Source of the DNA: Cladorhizidae sp. MBARI D1340-BT2
Taxonomy: Eukaryota > Porifera > Demospongiae > Poecilosclerida > Cladorhizidae
Direction: 5' to 3'
Assembly: GCA_028752905.1 (NCBI GenBank)
Contig: JAQNBH010000015.1
Location: forward strand, 19,262,110 to 19,326,109
DNA length: 64,000 nt
A program made the translations under genes and the position numbers. Below the pieces are notes generated by a model. The model ran no database searches, was not told where the DNA came from, and was given only the letters and a program-made list of their open reading frames with translations. Positions 9,270 to 20,160 of this stretch are shown here, in pieces (the stretch's first letter is position 1; each line of letters begins with the position of its first letter).

Positions 9270-10530
9270 GGAGGGGGCACTACCTACGCCAGGAGGGAAC
9301 ACACCCACCTACGCCAGGAGGAAACACACCCACCTACGCCAGGAGGGCACATCCCACCTACGCCAGGAGGGAATACACGCCCTATGCCAGGAGGGAACAC
9401 ACCCACCTATGCCAGGAGGGAACACATCCACCTATGCCAGGAGGGAACACACCCACCTACGCCAGGAGGGAATACACCCACCTATGCCAGGAGGGAACAC
9501 ACCCACCTATGCCAGGAGGGAACACACCCACCTATGCCAGGAGGGCACATCCCACCTACGCCAGGAGGGAACACACCCACCTACGCCAGGAGGGCACTAC
9601 CTACGCCAGGAGGGAACACACCCACCTACGCCAGGAGGGAACACACCCACCTATGCCAGGAGGGAACACACCCACCTAAGCCAGGAGGGAACACACCCAC
9701 CTACGCCAGGAGGGAACACACCCACCTACGCCAGGAGGGAACACACCCACCCATGCCAGGAGGGCACATCCCACCTACGCCAGGAGGAAACACACCCACC
9801 TACGCCAGGAGGGAACACCCACCTACGCCAGGAGGGAACACACCCACCTATGCCAGGAGGGCACATCCCACCTACGCCAGGAGGAAACACACCCATCTAC
9901 GCCAAGAGGAAACACACCCACCTATGCCAGGAGGGCACATCCCACCTACGCCAGGAGGGAACACACCCACCTATGCCAGGAGGGAACACACCCACCTATG
10001 CCAGGAGGGCACATCTCACCTACGCCAGGAGGGAACACACCCACCTATGCCAGGAGGGAACACACCCACCTATTCCAGGAAGGAACACACCCACCTACGC
10101 GAGGAGGGGACACTCCCACCTATGCCAGGAGGAAACAGACCCACCTACGCCAGGAGGGACATCCCACCTATGCCAGGAGGGAACACACCCACCTATGCCA
10201 GGAGGTCACACGCCCACTTATGCCAGGAGGGCACACCCACCTATGCCAGGAGGGAACACACCCAGGAGGGCACACGCCCACCTATGCCAGGAGGGAACAC
10301 ACCCACCTGTTCCCAGGGAACACACCCACCTATGCCAGGAGGGAACACACCCACCTATGCCAGGAGGGAACACACCCACCTATGCCAGGAGGGAACACAC
10401 CCACCTATACCAGGAGGGAACACACCCACCTACGCCAGGAGGAAACACACCCACCTATGCCAGGAGGGAACACACCCACCTACGCCAGGAGGAAACACAC
10501 CCAGGAGGGAACACACCCACCTACGAGAGA
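9270..10530. repeat. 26-bp minisatellite
   Basis: About 48 copies of CCACCTACGCCAGGAGGGAA plus CACACC. Common variants are CTATGCC, GGAAACACACC, and a 23/24-bp GGGCACATC form. Because 26 is not a multiple of three, all three plus-strand frames run open for hundreds of codons (T-H-P-P-M-P-G-G-N-type repeats). I treat these as artefacts rather than a gene. Confidence 0.95.
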
Positions 10531-11315
10531 ACATATCCCCTTCTCACCCCCAAAAGAACCCAAAAGAAAGAAAAAACTCTCCAGATAAAACACAGGGAGG
10601 GAATTATATAATGAGGGGGGCTAAAGGTGAAAATTACAAAAATAAATAATGACTCAGGGTTGTATACAGAAATTTTGCCAAGGGGGGGCGAACTTGAGAT
10701 ATGGAAAAATAAGGGGGGCGGAGAGCCTGGATGGTGCGGAAAGGGGACGTGCACCCTGGGCTTCCGCGTGGAGTACGAAAGTGTTTTACCCACAGGTATT
10801 TTTGCAGTACTAACTGTATATATACGTAGCTGCTACTTATGATGGCATGCACTTTTTCTAAAATCTTTAGTACAACATTCCATCTTAAATATTTGCTGAA
10901 GTTGTATGCTACGGCAATCAGCATATATAGATTAGATATAGTCACTTGTCACTCGTATAATGGAGGTGGGCTTTTGTGAAATCGAATTATGTTGCATTCC
11001 ATGCATTTTCTTACAAAATCATGGACAACAGGTTTCATACACAATTTTTCTCTAGTTCTCTAGGGGGGGGGGGGGGGGTGGAAATGGTTGGTCACTTGGT
11101 GCCCTAATTTTTGTTAATATTTTCTTAACATGTTCATAAGTTGTAAAAGGGGGGTCTGGGGGGAAGATCCCCCCATATTTTTTTTGGCTTTTACAATGTC
11201 TGAGGATAGCTATTTTGACTGACTACCAATGGCATTATGCTATACCGAACTATGGCTAGACTGTATATATTTCTCATGATATTGTAGCTGCTTGGAAAAA
11301 GGAGAGCATGTGTCA

Positions 11316-11580
11316 TGACACGATGACATCACACACCACCACGTGCTCTCCTTTGTAGGTTTGTCACTTCTTTTGTTTCTCCTTCTTTCCCACTCCCTCT
11401 CTCTCAGTATTTTTAACTCAGTCCATTATGTCATGGTCTTCAAGTCTAATCTTAGACATGATGTCATCACACGCCACCACGTGTTCTCCTTTGTAGGTTT
11501 GTCACTTCTTCAGTTCCCTCCTTCTTTCCCACTCTCTCTCAGTATTTTTAACTCAGTCCATTATGTCATGGTCTTAAAGT
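11316..11580 (+). repeat. About 138-bp direct repeat in the hAT 5' region
   Basis: Two copies (about 11316-11450 and 11455-11580) share GATGNCATCACACNCCACCA, TCTCCTTTGTAGGTTTGTCA and CTCAGTCCATTATGTCATGG. They lie directly upstream of the transposase TATA box, so they may be a duplicated promoter or transposase-binding region of the element. Confidence 0.85.
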
Positions 11581-11583
11581 CTC

Positions 11584-11590
11584 TATAAAA
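11584..11590 (+). promoter_or_regulatory. TATA box of the hAT transposase
   Basis: TATAAAA lies 41 bp upstream of the transposase ATG at 11625, in a position that would place transcription start at about 11615. Assigned from sequence and position only. Confidence 0.55.
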
Positions 11591-11624
11591 GAAACCTAAC
11601 TAGCTGATTTCTCTTCATATTAAT

Positions 11625-13811
11625 ATGGATATTCGCTCATACTTTGCAAGTACTTCTCAAGCCTCTTCTCATGCTAATAGCAGCGATAGCGAAGATAGCA
11701 GAACAGATAGCTCTGAGCATGTCGAGGCATCTAGTCCTAGCCTTAGTCCTCCACCTTCAAAGAAAAGCAAGCAAAACAAACACCGCTCTTCTGTATCCAC
11801 GAAGAGAAAATACTCTAAGAGCTGGGAGAAAGATTTCAGTTGGCTCTATTATGACGAGGATAGCGATGGTGCCTTTTGCAAGGTTTGCAAGCAATCTGGT
11901 CTGCAGCGTACTGGAGGAGTGTGGGTCACACAACCTTGCAGAAATTGGAAGAAAGCTGTTGAAAAAATGAAAGCTCATGCGAGAAGTGACTTCCATATCC
12001 ATGCAACTCAAGCTCTTTTTGCAGCTAAAGGAGCAGCCAAAGGTGGAACAGTTGTACAGCAACTCCAGAATGTTTTAGCTCGCAAAAGAGCTCAGAACAG
12101 AGCTGCAGTGAAGTGCCTGATCCTACTCACTCATTTTCTTACGAAAGAACAAGTTGCACATTCGACAAAATTTGAGAAGCTGGTTGACGTGGTGGTTCGA
12201 TGTGGCAGCCAACATTTGAAGCAATTCTTAGAAACTGCACCAAGAAATGCTGTGTACACATCAAGAGTGGCTGTGGTTGAATTCATCGAATCATTGGGGA
12301 CATGGGTGGAGGAGTCGATTCTGAAGCGACTTCAAAAGGCACCTATGTACAGCCTCATGGCAGATGAGTGCACAGATGTCACCAACGTAGAAGAATTGTC
12401 TGTGTTTTGCCGCTGGGAGGAAGATGGTGTACCAGTAGAGTGCTTTCTGGAGCTTATTCCATTGAAGAAGGCTGATGCAGAGACCATCTATTCTAATCTC
12501 ATCGATTGTTTAAAGAAGAAAGGTCTACAAGTCGGAAGAATAGTTGGATTGGGATTTGATGGAGCTGCAACTTTTTCTGGACGAAAGACCGGGGTTCAGG
12601 CACGTATCAAGAAACATACTCCTCACGCTCTGTTTATACACTGCCACTGTCACTTACTGCAGTTGGCTTGTGTGCAAGCTGCCAATAAAACTCCTGGAAT
12701 TGCTCATGTTTACAGAACATTGACTACTCTTTGGAAGCATTTTCGCAATTCCCCCAAGTGAGCAGAGTGTCTGAAGGAGGTACAGCACGTTCTTGAACTT
12801 CCAGAAATGAAAGTGATCAAGCCATCTGACACACGCTGGCTGGCACATGAAAGGTGTGTCAAAGCTGTCAAAGCAAGTTATTCTGCAATTGTAATCACCA
12901 TTGGGAACATCTACGAGACGTCCCACGAGCCAGAAGCTCTTGGAATCCATGGTGCACTCTGCAAATTGTCTACGATTGCAGCTATATATTTGCTTGATTT
13001 CACTCTACCACAAGTAGCCAAGCTCAGCAAAGCACTTCAGGCAGAGCAGCTTGACCTCTCGTTGATATCATTCCTTGTTGATGCTACTGTTAAATCCTTG
13101 GATGATGCAGTTTTGCCTGGAGCGAACTGGGTGTTGGAGCTTCTTGAAAACGTTGAAGACTTGAAGTCATCTACAAAGGTGTCTATTGACGCTGATAAAA
13201 TACTTTCGTTCCAGAATGTTGTTGGTAAGCCTTTTGTTGCTGATTTAAAGGCCAACATAACAAGCCGATTTTCTTCATCCAACGCTGTTGTATCAGCATT
13301 GTCTATATTCGATCCACGGAAAGTTCCAAAACCAGATTCAGTATCTTTTCCCACTTATGGAGACACGTCTGTTGAGAAACTGATTGCTCACTACGGAGAA
13401 GATAGAGATGCAGAAACATTGGATGGAGAAGAAACAGTGAAGACAGCCATGATTTCCACTGAAATACTTACAGAGTGGAAAACATTCCGCCAGCTGTTAG
13501 TCAAGCAACCACGGGATACTACTGCATCACAGCTGAAAGAACTTGTTTCAAACGACATGCTCAAGGCCATGTTTCCCAATTTGCACAAGATTGCCTCCAT
13601 CTGCTTATCGATTCCAGTTTCTACTGCTTCTGTGGAGAGAAGCTTCTCACAGATGAAGATGATCAAGACTCGTTAGCGTAATTCTCTAAGTGACTGCAGC
13701 CTTTCTCACCTTATGAGAATTGCTATAGAGGCACCAGAAGTACTCTCTGAGAGCGACCTTGAAGAGATTGTGGACGTATGGCAGAGAAAACCAAGAAGAA
13801 CCTCAGTTTGA
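11625..13811 (+). pseudogene. hAT transposase, two in-frame stops
   Basis: A single frame of 729 codons from ATG 11625 to TGA 13809-13811 is broken only by TGA at 12759-12761 and TAG at 13674-13676. The N-terminus is Ser-rich and basic. A TTF-type zinc finger follows at residues about 85-126 (C85, C88, a spaced C, then H-x-H at 124-126). The transposase core contains MADECTD, GFDGAATFSG and FIHCHCHLLQLA. The C-terminus has the hAT dimerisation signature SVERSFSQMKMIKTR, followed after the TAG by a short tail. No frameshifts are seen, so the copy is young or was recently active. It would cut and paste elements with the CAGGG ends described here. Whether either stop is read through is unknown. 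Confidence 0.9.
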
Positions 13812-14278
13812 CATTCCTATCATTTGAACCTGATATCATAAGCTTATTACACCTTTCTTGTATTACACCTTTCTTGACATTATTTAAAAAAATATCTCTA
13901 ATTTCAAGGGGGGGGGCGAGAATGATACAAGGGGGGGCGAATGCCCCCCCCCCGCCCCCCCCTAAATACATCCCTGTGACTACATCTCTTTTGTCTGTGC
14001 AGGTAGGTAACTGTACAAATGTGTTGCTTATTCTGTATGCCTATAAAAGCCTCCATCAAAGTCAGTAAAAAAAAAAGGCATTCTCCTCTCTATAACAGGA
14101 AAACTTCCCCAGTTGGAGCGTTGTCAACAGATACGGCAACAGTACATAATTCTTTGAAAGGTTTTGACCTCTCGTCTCTCCTAAAAGACTTCTCCCTCCC
14201 CCCAATATTCATTCTGCTCCCCTCCCCTCCCCCCCTTTAGCATTATACATAATATGAGCTGAGTCCTACTGCCATTAC

Positions 14279-14348
14279 TTGTAGTCTTCATTTCCTGCCT
14301 TGAACAGCTGCTCCATTTCCACCCCAGCTTTGCAGCACAGAAGTTGAT
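14279..14348 (-). CDS. Fringe-like glycosyltransferase, 70-bp exon
   Basis: On the minus strand a pyrimidine-containing tract ends TTTGCTTGCAGAG, then 70 bp encode D-Q-L-L-C-C-K-A-G-V-E-M-E-Q-L-F-K-A-G-N, E-D-Y, followed by the donor AA|GTAATG. This matches the Fringe segment R-K-A-L-C-C-K-M-S-A-E-L-D-x-F that precedes the WFCH.DDD motif. The exit phase is 2 and joins exactly to the exon at 7487, giving ...E-D-Y-N-W-L-C-H-V-D-D-D. Two acceptor AGs are possible (14351 and 14349). The second keeps the frame with a phase-1 upstream exon; the first needs phase 2. About 6-8 residues of the family (the CSxxH region) are unaccounted for between this exon and 19233-19258. Confidence 0.75.
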
Positions 14349-14389
14349 CTCTGCAAGCAAATAGCAGCCATTGTATGAAGAACAGAGAA

Positions 14390-14830
14390 TTTTGGATTGG
14401 GGAGAGAGTTGTAAGGGAGAGAGACATTGCCAGGAAAGAGAATCAATGTGGGAAGAGAGACACATGAGTCACAGGAAAAGAGGAGTCTTAGGGAGAGGGT
14501 TCCAGGGAGATCCAAGTAGGAGGGAGGGAGGAAGGGAGTCATAGGGGCAGTGTAGTTCCAGGGAGACAGTTCCAGGGGGATAGGAGGGGGGAGGGAGGAA
14601 GAGAGAGAGGAGTGCTGGGGAGACAGTTCCAGGGTAGGAGAAGGAGGAAGGGAGGGAGGAATGGAGAGAGAGTCATAAGACTCACTGGGAAAGAGAGAGT
14701 TTCACAATAGGGAGGAGGTCCAGGGAGACAGTTGAGAGAGAGACTGCATGCGTTACAGGGAGAGAGGGCCTATAGTTAGAGAGAGGTTAGGGGGGGCAAG
14801 GGGGGACCAAGGCACACAGAGAGAGAAAGA
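14390..14830. other. Purine-rich degenerate tract
   Basis: About 440 bp of irregular GGGAGAGA, AGGGAGGG and GTTCCAGGGAGA repeats on the plus strand, with almost no pyrimidine runs. No clear unit. It could form triplex or quadruplex structures; nothing coding is seen. Unique sequence follows to 15330. Confidence 0.7.
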
Positions 14831-15330
14831 CTCATCCGTGTGAAGCCAAGTGATTGCGCATGGCTGTTGTCAAGCCATATCTGGCAAGAAGACCTTGGAT
14901 TCCCCTCATCCTTGACTGATTTGCATACTCACCTTACAAACAACGAGAGAGAGAGAGAGAATTTGAGTTGTCTTAAGATGTTAGGGAACCACTCTGATCC
15001 CCTAACAACTGGTGAGATGAGAACTGGTGGAGATCTTGGAAGTAATCATGCCTTATCAATTAACTGGCTGTGGAATGTGCTCTCTCTACGCTGGACTTCC
15101 TAAATCCACAACTAACGAGACTAGATAATAGTATTGCCAACACAAATGACAAGATTCAATTAGGACAGAAGTGGTTACCCAGAGGGAGGCAGGCCTAATG
15201 GACAGACCATATTAGGTATTGATAGACTATGAAGTAGACCAGGACTAGGGAACCTGATGTGTACCCTGTAAGTAACAGAAGACTAGATTGAAACATTGCT
15301 TGTCCAAAGCTTTAATAGCCAACTTCTATC
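14831..15330. other. Intron sequence, nothing recognised
   Basis: Non-repetitive apart from a short (GA)n at about 14945. A strong donor-like GTGAGTATG on the minus strand at about 14934 follows a pyrimidine tract, but no exon with family similarity could be built there. Confidence 0.6.
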
Positions 15331-16602
15331 CAGCTATAGCATTAGAACTAGTTATCCAGCAGCTATAGCAGTGGAACTAGTTATCCAGCTATAGCAGTGG
15401 AACTAGTTATCCAGCTGTAGCAGTGGAACTAGTTATCCAGCTATAGCAGTAGAACTAGTTATCCAGCAGCTATAGCAGTGGAACTAGTTATCCAGCTATA
15501 GCAGTGGAACTAGTTATCCAGCTATAGCAGTGGAACTAGTTATCCAGCTATAGCAGTGGAACTAGTTATCCAGCTATAGCAGTGGAACTAGTTATCCAGC
15601 TATAGCAGTGGAACTAGTTATCCAGCTATAGCAGTGGAACTAGTTATCCAGCTATAGCAGTGGAACTAGTTATCCAGCAGCTATAGCAGTGGAACTAGTT
15701 ATCCAGCTATAGCAGTGGAACTAGTTATCCAGCAGCTATAGCAGTAGAACTAGTTATCCAGCAGCTATAGCAGTGGAACTAGTTATCCAGCTATAGCAGT
15801 GGAACTAGTTATCCAGCTATAGCAGTGGAACTAGTTATCCAGCTATAGCAGTGGAACTAGTTATCCAGCTATAGCAGTGGAACTAGTTATCCAGCAGCTA
15901 TAGCAGTGGAACTAGTTATCCAGCTATAGCAGTGGAACTAGTTATCCAGCAGCTATAGCAGTGGAACTAGTTATCCAGCTATAGCAGTGGAACTAGTTAT
16001 CCAGCTATAGCAGTGGAACTAGTTATCCAGCTATAGCAGTGGAACTAGTTATCCAGCTATGGCAGTAGAACTAGTTATCCAGCTATAGCAGTGGAACTAG
16101 TTATCCAGCTATGGCAGTGGAACTAGTTATCCAGCTATAGCAGTGGAACTAGTTATCCAGCTATGGCAGTGGAACTAGTTATCCAGCTATGGCAGTACAA
16201 CTAGTTATCCAGCTATGGCAGTAGAACTAGTTATCCAGCTATGGCAGTGGAACTAGTTATCCAGCTATAGCAGTGGAACTAGTTATCCAGCTATAGCAGT
16301 GGAACTAGTTATCCAGCTATAGCAGTGGAACTAGTTATCCAGCAGCTATAGCAGTGGAACTAGTTATCCAGCTATAGCAGTGGAACTAGTTATCCAGCAG
16401 CTATAGCAGTGGAACTAGTTATCCAGCTATAGCAGTGGAACTAGTTATCCAGCTATAGCAGTGGAACTAGTTATCCAGCTATAGCAGTGGAACTAGTTAT
16501 CCAGCTATAGCAGTACAACTAGTTATCCAGCTATAGCAGTGGAACTAGTTATCCAGCTATAGCAGTGGAACTAGTTATCCAGCTATAGCAGTAGAACTAG
16601 TA
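15331..16602. repeat. 26-bp minisatellite (CTAGTT type)
   Basis: About 48 copies of CAGCTATAGCAGTGGAACTA plus GTTATC. About a fifth carry a 3-bp AGC insertion (CAGCAGCTATAG), and a cluster near 16060-16250 has CTATGG in place of CTATAG. Located in intron 2 of the Fringe-like gene. No significant coding frame. Confidence 0.96.
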
Positions 16603-17169
16603 CTGAGGTACACTATCATAAGTATACAGTATAAGTTAGCTCCCAATTGCTGCTTTGCTGGATACAGATAGTTTCTCACACCACAAGATGTCAGTCATGA
16701 TAGAGATTCTTCACTATGTCTCAAACCCTGTCCCTTCCGTAACTCATGAGATTGGAAAACCGTCTCCAACACTGCCCTCAGAAGAATGAGAGAGACTATC
16801 TTCATTACCTTTCCCAGAAAACTGTTGCAAAAGACCTGCACTCTCATTCAATGGGCATTTGATGGTCACATTGAATTCTAATTGGAAGTTGAGTGCCAAT
16901 GTGCATCACACCCAATAGCCTTGAAAGGTGTGAATTAATTATGCAAGTAAGTGTGCATTAAACAGAACACTGGCCGTGGGTCAGAGCTTGGAAGAGGAGA
17001 GAGCGCCAACCTGGTATTACTTGCTAGAGACTGTTTGTAGGGCATAAGCAAGCTAGAAGTAGACTATTGTTACTCTGTAGCTGCTGTTACAGCTAGCAAA
17101 GAGCTCCTGATTTCTTTCGCTGTAACTATACTGTCCGAGCTAGTGGAATCATCCTTCCTTGAGCTCTAC
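16603..17169. other. Intron sequence, nothing recognised
   Basis: Non-repetitive AT-rich sequence between two minisatellites. Minus-strand donor-like GTAATG at about 16812 was examined for a missing Fringe-like microexon without a phase-consistent result. Confidence 0.5.
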
Positions 17170-17455
17170 CCTCTTCTGTTCTGCAGCTCAGGCCTCCTTC
17201 AGGTGTGTAGATAGCTCATCCACGAGATGTTCTGCAGCTCAGGCCTCCTTCAGGTGTGTAGATAGCTCATCCACGAGATGTTCTGCAGCTCAGGCCTCCT
17301 TTAGGTGCTCAACCACGAGATATTCTGCATCCTTCAGGTGTGTAGATAGCTCATCCACCAGATGTTCTTCAGGCCTCCTTCAGGTGTGTGATAGCTCAAC
17401 CACGAGATGTTCTGCAGCTCAGGCCTCCTTCAGGTGTGTAGATAGCTCATCCAGA
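17170..17455. repeat. About 60-bp minisatellite, 5 copies
   Basis: The unit is GTTCTGCAGCTCAGGCCTCC, TTCAGGTGTGTAGATAGCTC, ATCCACGAGAT, with internal deletions in copies 3 to 5. The open frame across it is repeat-driven. Confidence 0.92.
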
Positions 17456-17529
17456 GAGCAGAAAAGAAGTAAGTGTTAGTGGACGCGTCCAACATGCATT
17501 GATTCAATGTAGAACTGGACATGCCTCTG

Positions 17530-17698
17530 CAGGGTGTCATTTAGGGGGGGGGGGGGGGCAACCTTTTTGCCCTCCCTTAGAAATTGTATTATTAGAAACT
17601 TTGTCACATCTTTAACCATCATGCCCCCCCCCCCCCCTCCTTAAAATCCAGATTCCTCCAGTTGCCCCCCCTTGGAAAATTTTCTAAATGAAACACTC
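17530..17698. mobile_element. hAT-related MITE, 169 bp, TSD CTCTG
   Basis: Starts CAGGGTGTCATTTAG and ends CTAAATGAAACACTC (imperfect inverted repeat), with G-run and C-run inside. It is flanked by CTCTG at 17525-17529 and 17699-17703. The interior shares CTTAAAATCCAGATTCCTCC and TTGGAAAATTTTCTAAATGA with the MITE at 41828-41952, so they are one family. Confidence 0.8.
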
Positions 17699-17829
17699 CT
17701 CTGATTTGCTTTCATTTTTATGGTGTGGGCAGGCCTCAAGAGAAGTTTGGCCCACAAAGCAACTATCCAGTTTGGGTGTGTCATCCTTTTCCATTACACA
17801 AGGCACGGTTGTCCTCGGAGATGCCACAC

Positions 17830-19040
17830 CAGACTTAGCTACCCCTGGTGAGGCTATAGTGGCACACCAGATATAGCTACACAACTGGTGAGGCTAGTGC
17901 ACACCAGATATAGCTATGTACACAACTGGTGAGGCTAGTGCATACCTACACAACTGGTGAGGCTAGTGCACACCAGATATAGCTACACAACTGGTGAGGC
18001 TAGTGGCACACCAGATATAGCTACACAACTGGTGAGGTTAGTGGCACACCAGATATAGCTACACAACTGTTGAGGCTAGTGCACACCAGATATAGCTACA
18101 CAACTGGTGAGGCTAGTGCACACCAGATATAGCTACACAACTGTTGAGGCTAGTGGCACACCAGATATAGCTACACAACTGGTGTGGCTAGTGCACACCA
18201 GATATAGCTACACAACTGGTGAGGCTAGTGGCACACCAGATATAGCTACACAACTGGTGAGGCTAGTGCACACCAGATATAGCTACACAACTGGTGAGGC
18301 TAGTGGCACACCAGATATAGCTACACAACTGTTGAGGCTAGTGCACACCAGATATAGCTACACAACTGGTGAGGCTAGTGGCACACCAGATATAGCTACA
18401 CAACTGGTGAGGCTGGTGCACACCAGATATAGCTACACAACTGTTGAGGCTAGTGCACACCAGATATAGCTACACAACTGGTGAGGCTAGTGCACACCAG
18501 ATATAGCTACACAACTGTTGAGGCTAGTGGCACACCAGATATAGCTACACAACTGGTGTGGCTAGTGCACACCAGATATAGCTACACAACTGGTGAGGCT
18601 AGTGGCACACCAGATATAGCTACACAACTGGTGAGGCTAGTGCACACCAGATATAGCTACACAACTGGTGAGGCTAGTGGCACACCAGATATAGCTACAC
18701 AACTGTTGAGGCTAGTGCACACCAGATATAGCTACACAACTGGTGAGGCTAGTGACACACCAGATATAGCTACACAACTGGTGAGGCTGGTGCACACCAG
18801 ATATAGCTACACAACTGGTGAGGCTAGTGCACACCAGATATAGCTACACAACTGGTGAGGCTAGTGGCACACCAGATATAGCTACACAACTGGTGAGGCT
18901 AGTGACACACCAGATATAGCTACACAACTGGTGAGGCTGGTGCACACCAGATATAGCTACACAACTGGTGAGGCTAGTGCACACCAGATATAGCTACACA
19001 ACTGGTGAGGCTAGTGCACACCAGCTACACAACTGGTGAG
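17830..19040. repeat. 37/38-bp minisatellite with higher-order repeat
   Basis: About 32 copies of GCACACCAGATATAGCTACA plus CAACTGGTGAGGCTAGT, alternating with a GGCACACC form. A 374-bp block (18107-18469) is repeated at 18481-18843 almost unchanged, giving a higher-order unit of ten monomers. Long open frames are repeat artefacts. The following 190 bp up to the microexon are unique. Confidence 0.95.
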
Positions 19041-19232
19041 GCCAGGCATAGCTACCACTGTCCATTTCCTGGGTGGGAAGCAGATGTTTGTGTGCATTTA
19101 TTTTCTTTGGCTAGTTAAGTTGGCTCCTTGGTCACTGTGGAGTTGCTGGCACTTCATATATCGGCAGACAATGACAATCTCATCCATCCCAGTGTGTGTT
19201 GATTTGGGTGGGAAAGGCTTCAACCCACTTAC

Positions 19233-19258
19233 GGTCATGACGACGATGTACTTTCTTC
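19233..19258 (-). CDS. Probable 26-bp microexon of the Fringe-like gene
   Basis: The minus strand reads TTTACAACTTCAG, then 26 bp, then GTAAGTGGG, a consensus donor. Joined to the phase-1 end of exon 1, it encodes G-R-K-Y-I-V-V-M-T, which fits the Fringe strand ending I-x-T just before the N/K-C-S motif. It ends in phase 0, while the next recognised exon (14279-14348) needs phase 1 or 2. At least one further tiny exon of about 19-23 bp is therefore required between them. Evidence is the splice signals, the position and short similarity only. Confidence 0.45.
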
Positions 19259-19344
19259 CTGAAGTTGTAAAGGTACTACATAGTCTCCATGACTCATGAA
19301 CAGGTAAGGATGACAAAGATACTATTTATTGGGCATATAGCAAC

Positions 19345-20160
19345 AACAGATGGGTTGTGTGGATCCCAACAAAGTGGGTACTATCAGTGAGATGACCCTT
19401 ACTACCGATGTGGCCACAGTACAGCGTCTGTTGCTGCTTGCCCAGTTCCTACCACATCTCTCTGACCTGACAAAGCCATTGAGAGAACTCACACAGAAGG
19501 ATGTAGCATGGGTCTGAGATCTTGCACAGCAGCAAGCATTGGTCACGTTAAAGAAGGCTGTCACCACCACACTGGTGCTCTGCTATTATAACCTGAAGGA
19601 AGAGGTTACGTTCCAGTGCGATGCATCCCAGTTTGGCCTTGGGGCAGCCCCGATGCAGGATGGCCAACCAGTAGCCTAGGCACCACAGGCTTTAACTCCT
19701 GCAGAGACCCGATATGCATCAGATAGAAAAAGAGCTATTGGCTATTGTGTTTGCATGTGATCGCTTTGAGATGTGCATCTACGGGAGGAGTGATGTCCAT
19801 GTGGAAACCGACCATCAGCCACTGGAGCTAATCATGCAGAAGCCACTGAAGAGTGCACACAAAAGGCTACAGGATATGCTCCTCCAATTGCAAAAATATA
19901 TCCTCATCGTTAAGTACAAAAAAGGCAAACACATGTTCCTGGCTGACACACTCAGCTGTGCTTATCTTCCTGAAGCTCACATGTGCTGTTCGTCAGAAGA
20001 CTTTGGAAGCATTGATCACACAAAGTCACTGGAACTCTCTAACGAATGCTTGCAACAATTCAAGCATGTCTCGGCAGATGATCCTGTGCAAGTACTTCGC
20101 AGGGTTAGTCATCAGGGTTGGCCAGAGAGTAAATCAGACATCCCCAGCGTTCTCCACATG
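19345..20160 (+). pseudogene. Gypsy pol fragment: RT thumb and RNase H
   Basis: One frame shows LPHLSDLTKPLRELT, then LVLCYYNLKEEVTFQCDASQ (start of the RNase H fold, with its Asp) and GLGAAPMQDGQPVA. After a shift the sequence goes on with IEKELLAIVFACDRFEMCIYG, VETDHQPLELI and KYKKGKHMFLADTLS. These are the classic Ty3/Gypsy RNase H blocks. There are several stops and one frameshift near 19710. The upstream RT palm with YxDD is missing. The frame breaks at the hAT insertion point at 20160. Confidence 0.85.

Larger units (their letters stand above)
10655..13976 (+). mobile_element. Complete hAT-type transposon with 5-bp TSD
   Basis: Terminal inverted repeats CAGGGTTGTATACAG (from 10655) and CTAAATACATCCCTG (to 13976) match at 12 of 15 positions. 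They are flanked by identical TGACT at 10650-10654 and 13977-13981. G-rich tracts lie just inside both ends. The element carries one transposase gene at 11625-13811 with a TATA box upstream. A 5-bp rather than 8-bp duplication points to the hAT5-type group. It sits in intron 3 of the Fringe-like gene, on the opposite strand. Confidence 0.88.

Noticed and set aside
9248..10649. Three overlapping plus frames of 143-449 codons rich in T-H-P-P-M-P-G-G-N
   Set aside because: All three frames are open because of the 26-bp unit; frame-independent openness argues against a protein.
12759..12761. In-frame TGA of the hAT gene as selenocysteine
   Set aside because: No SECIS-like element was looked for successfully, transposases do not use selenocysteine, and a second stop (TAG) is present.
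14390..14830. Purine-rich tract as a minisatellite
   Set aside because: No consistent unit length could be found; described as a degenerate low-complexity tract.
16780..16860. Minus-strand 27-bp candidate (V-F-C-N-S-F-L-G-K) as the missing Fringe-like microexon
   Set aside because: Its length keeps phase 0 and cannot join the 14279-14348 exon in frame; similarity is too weak.
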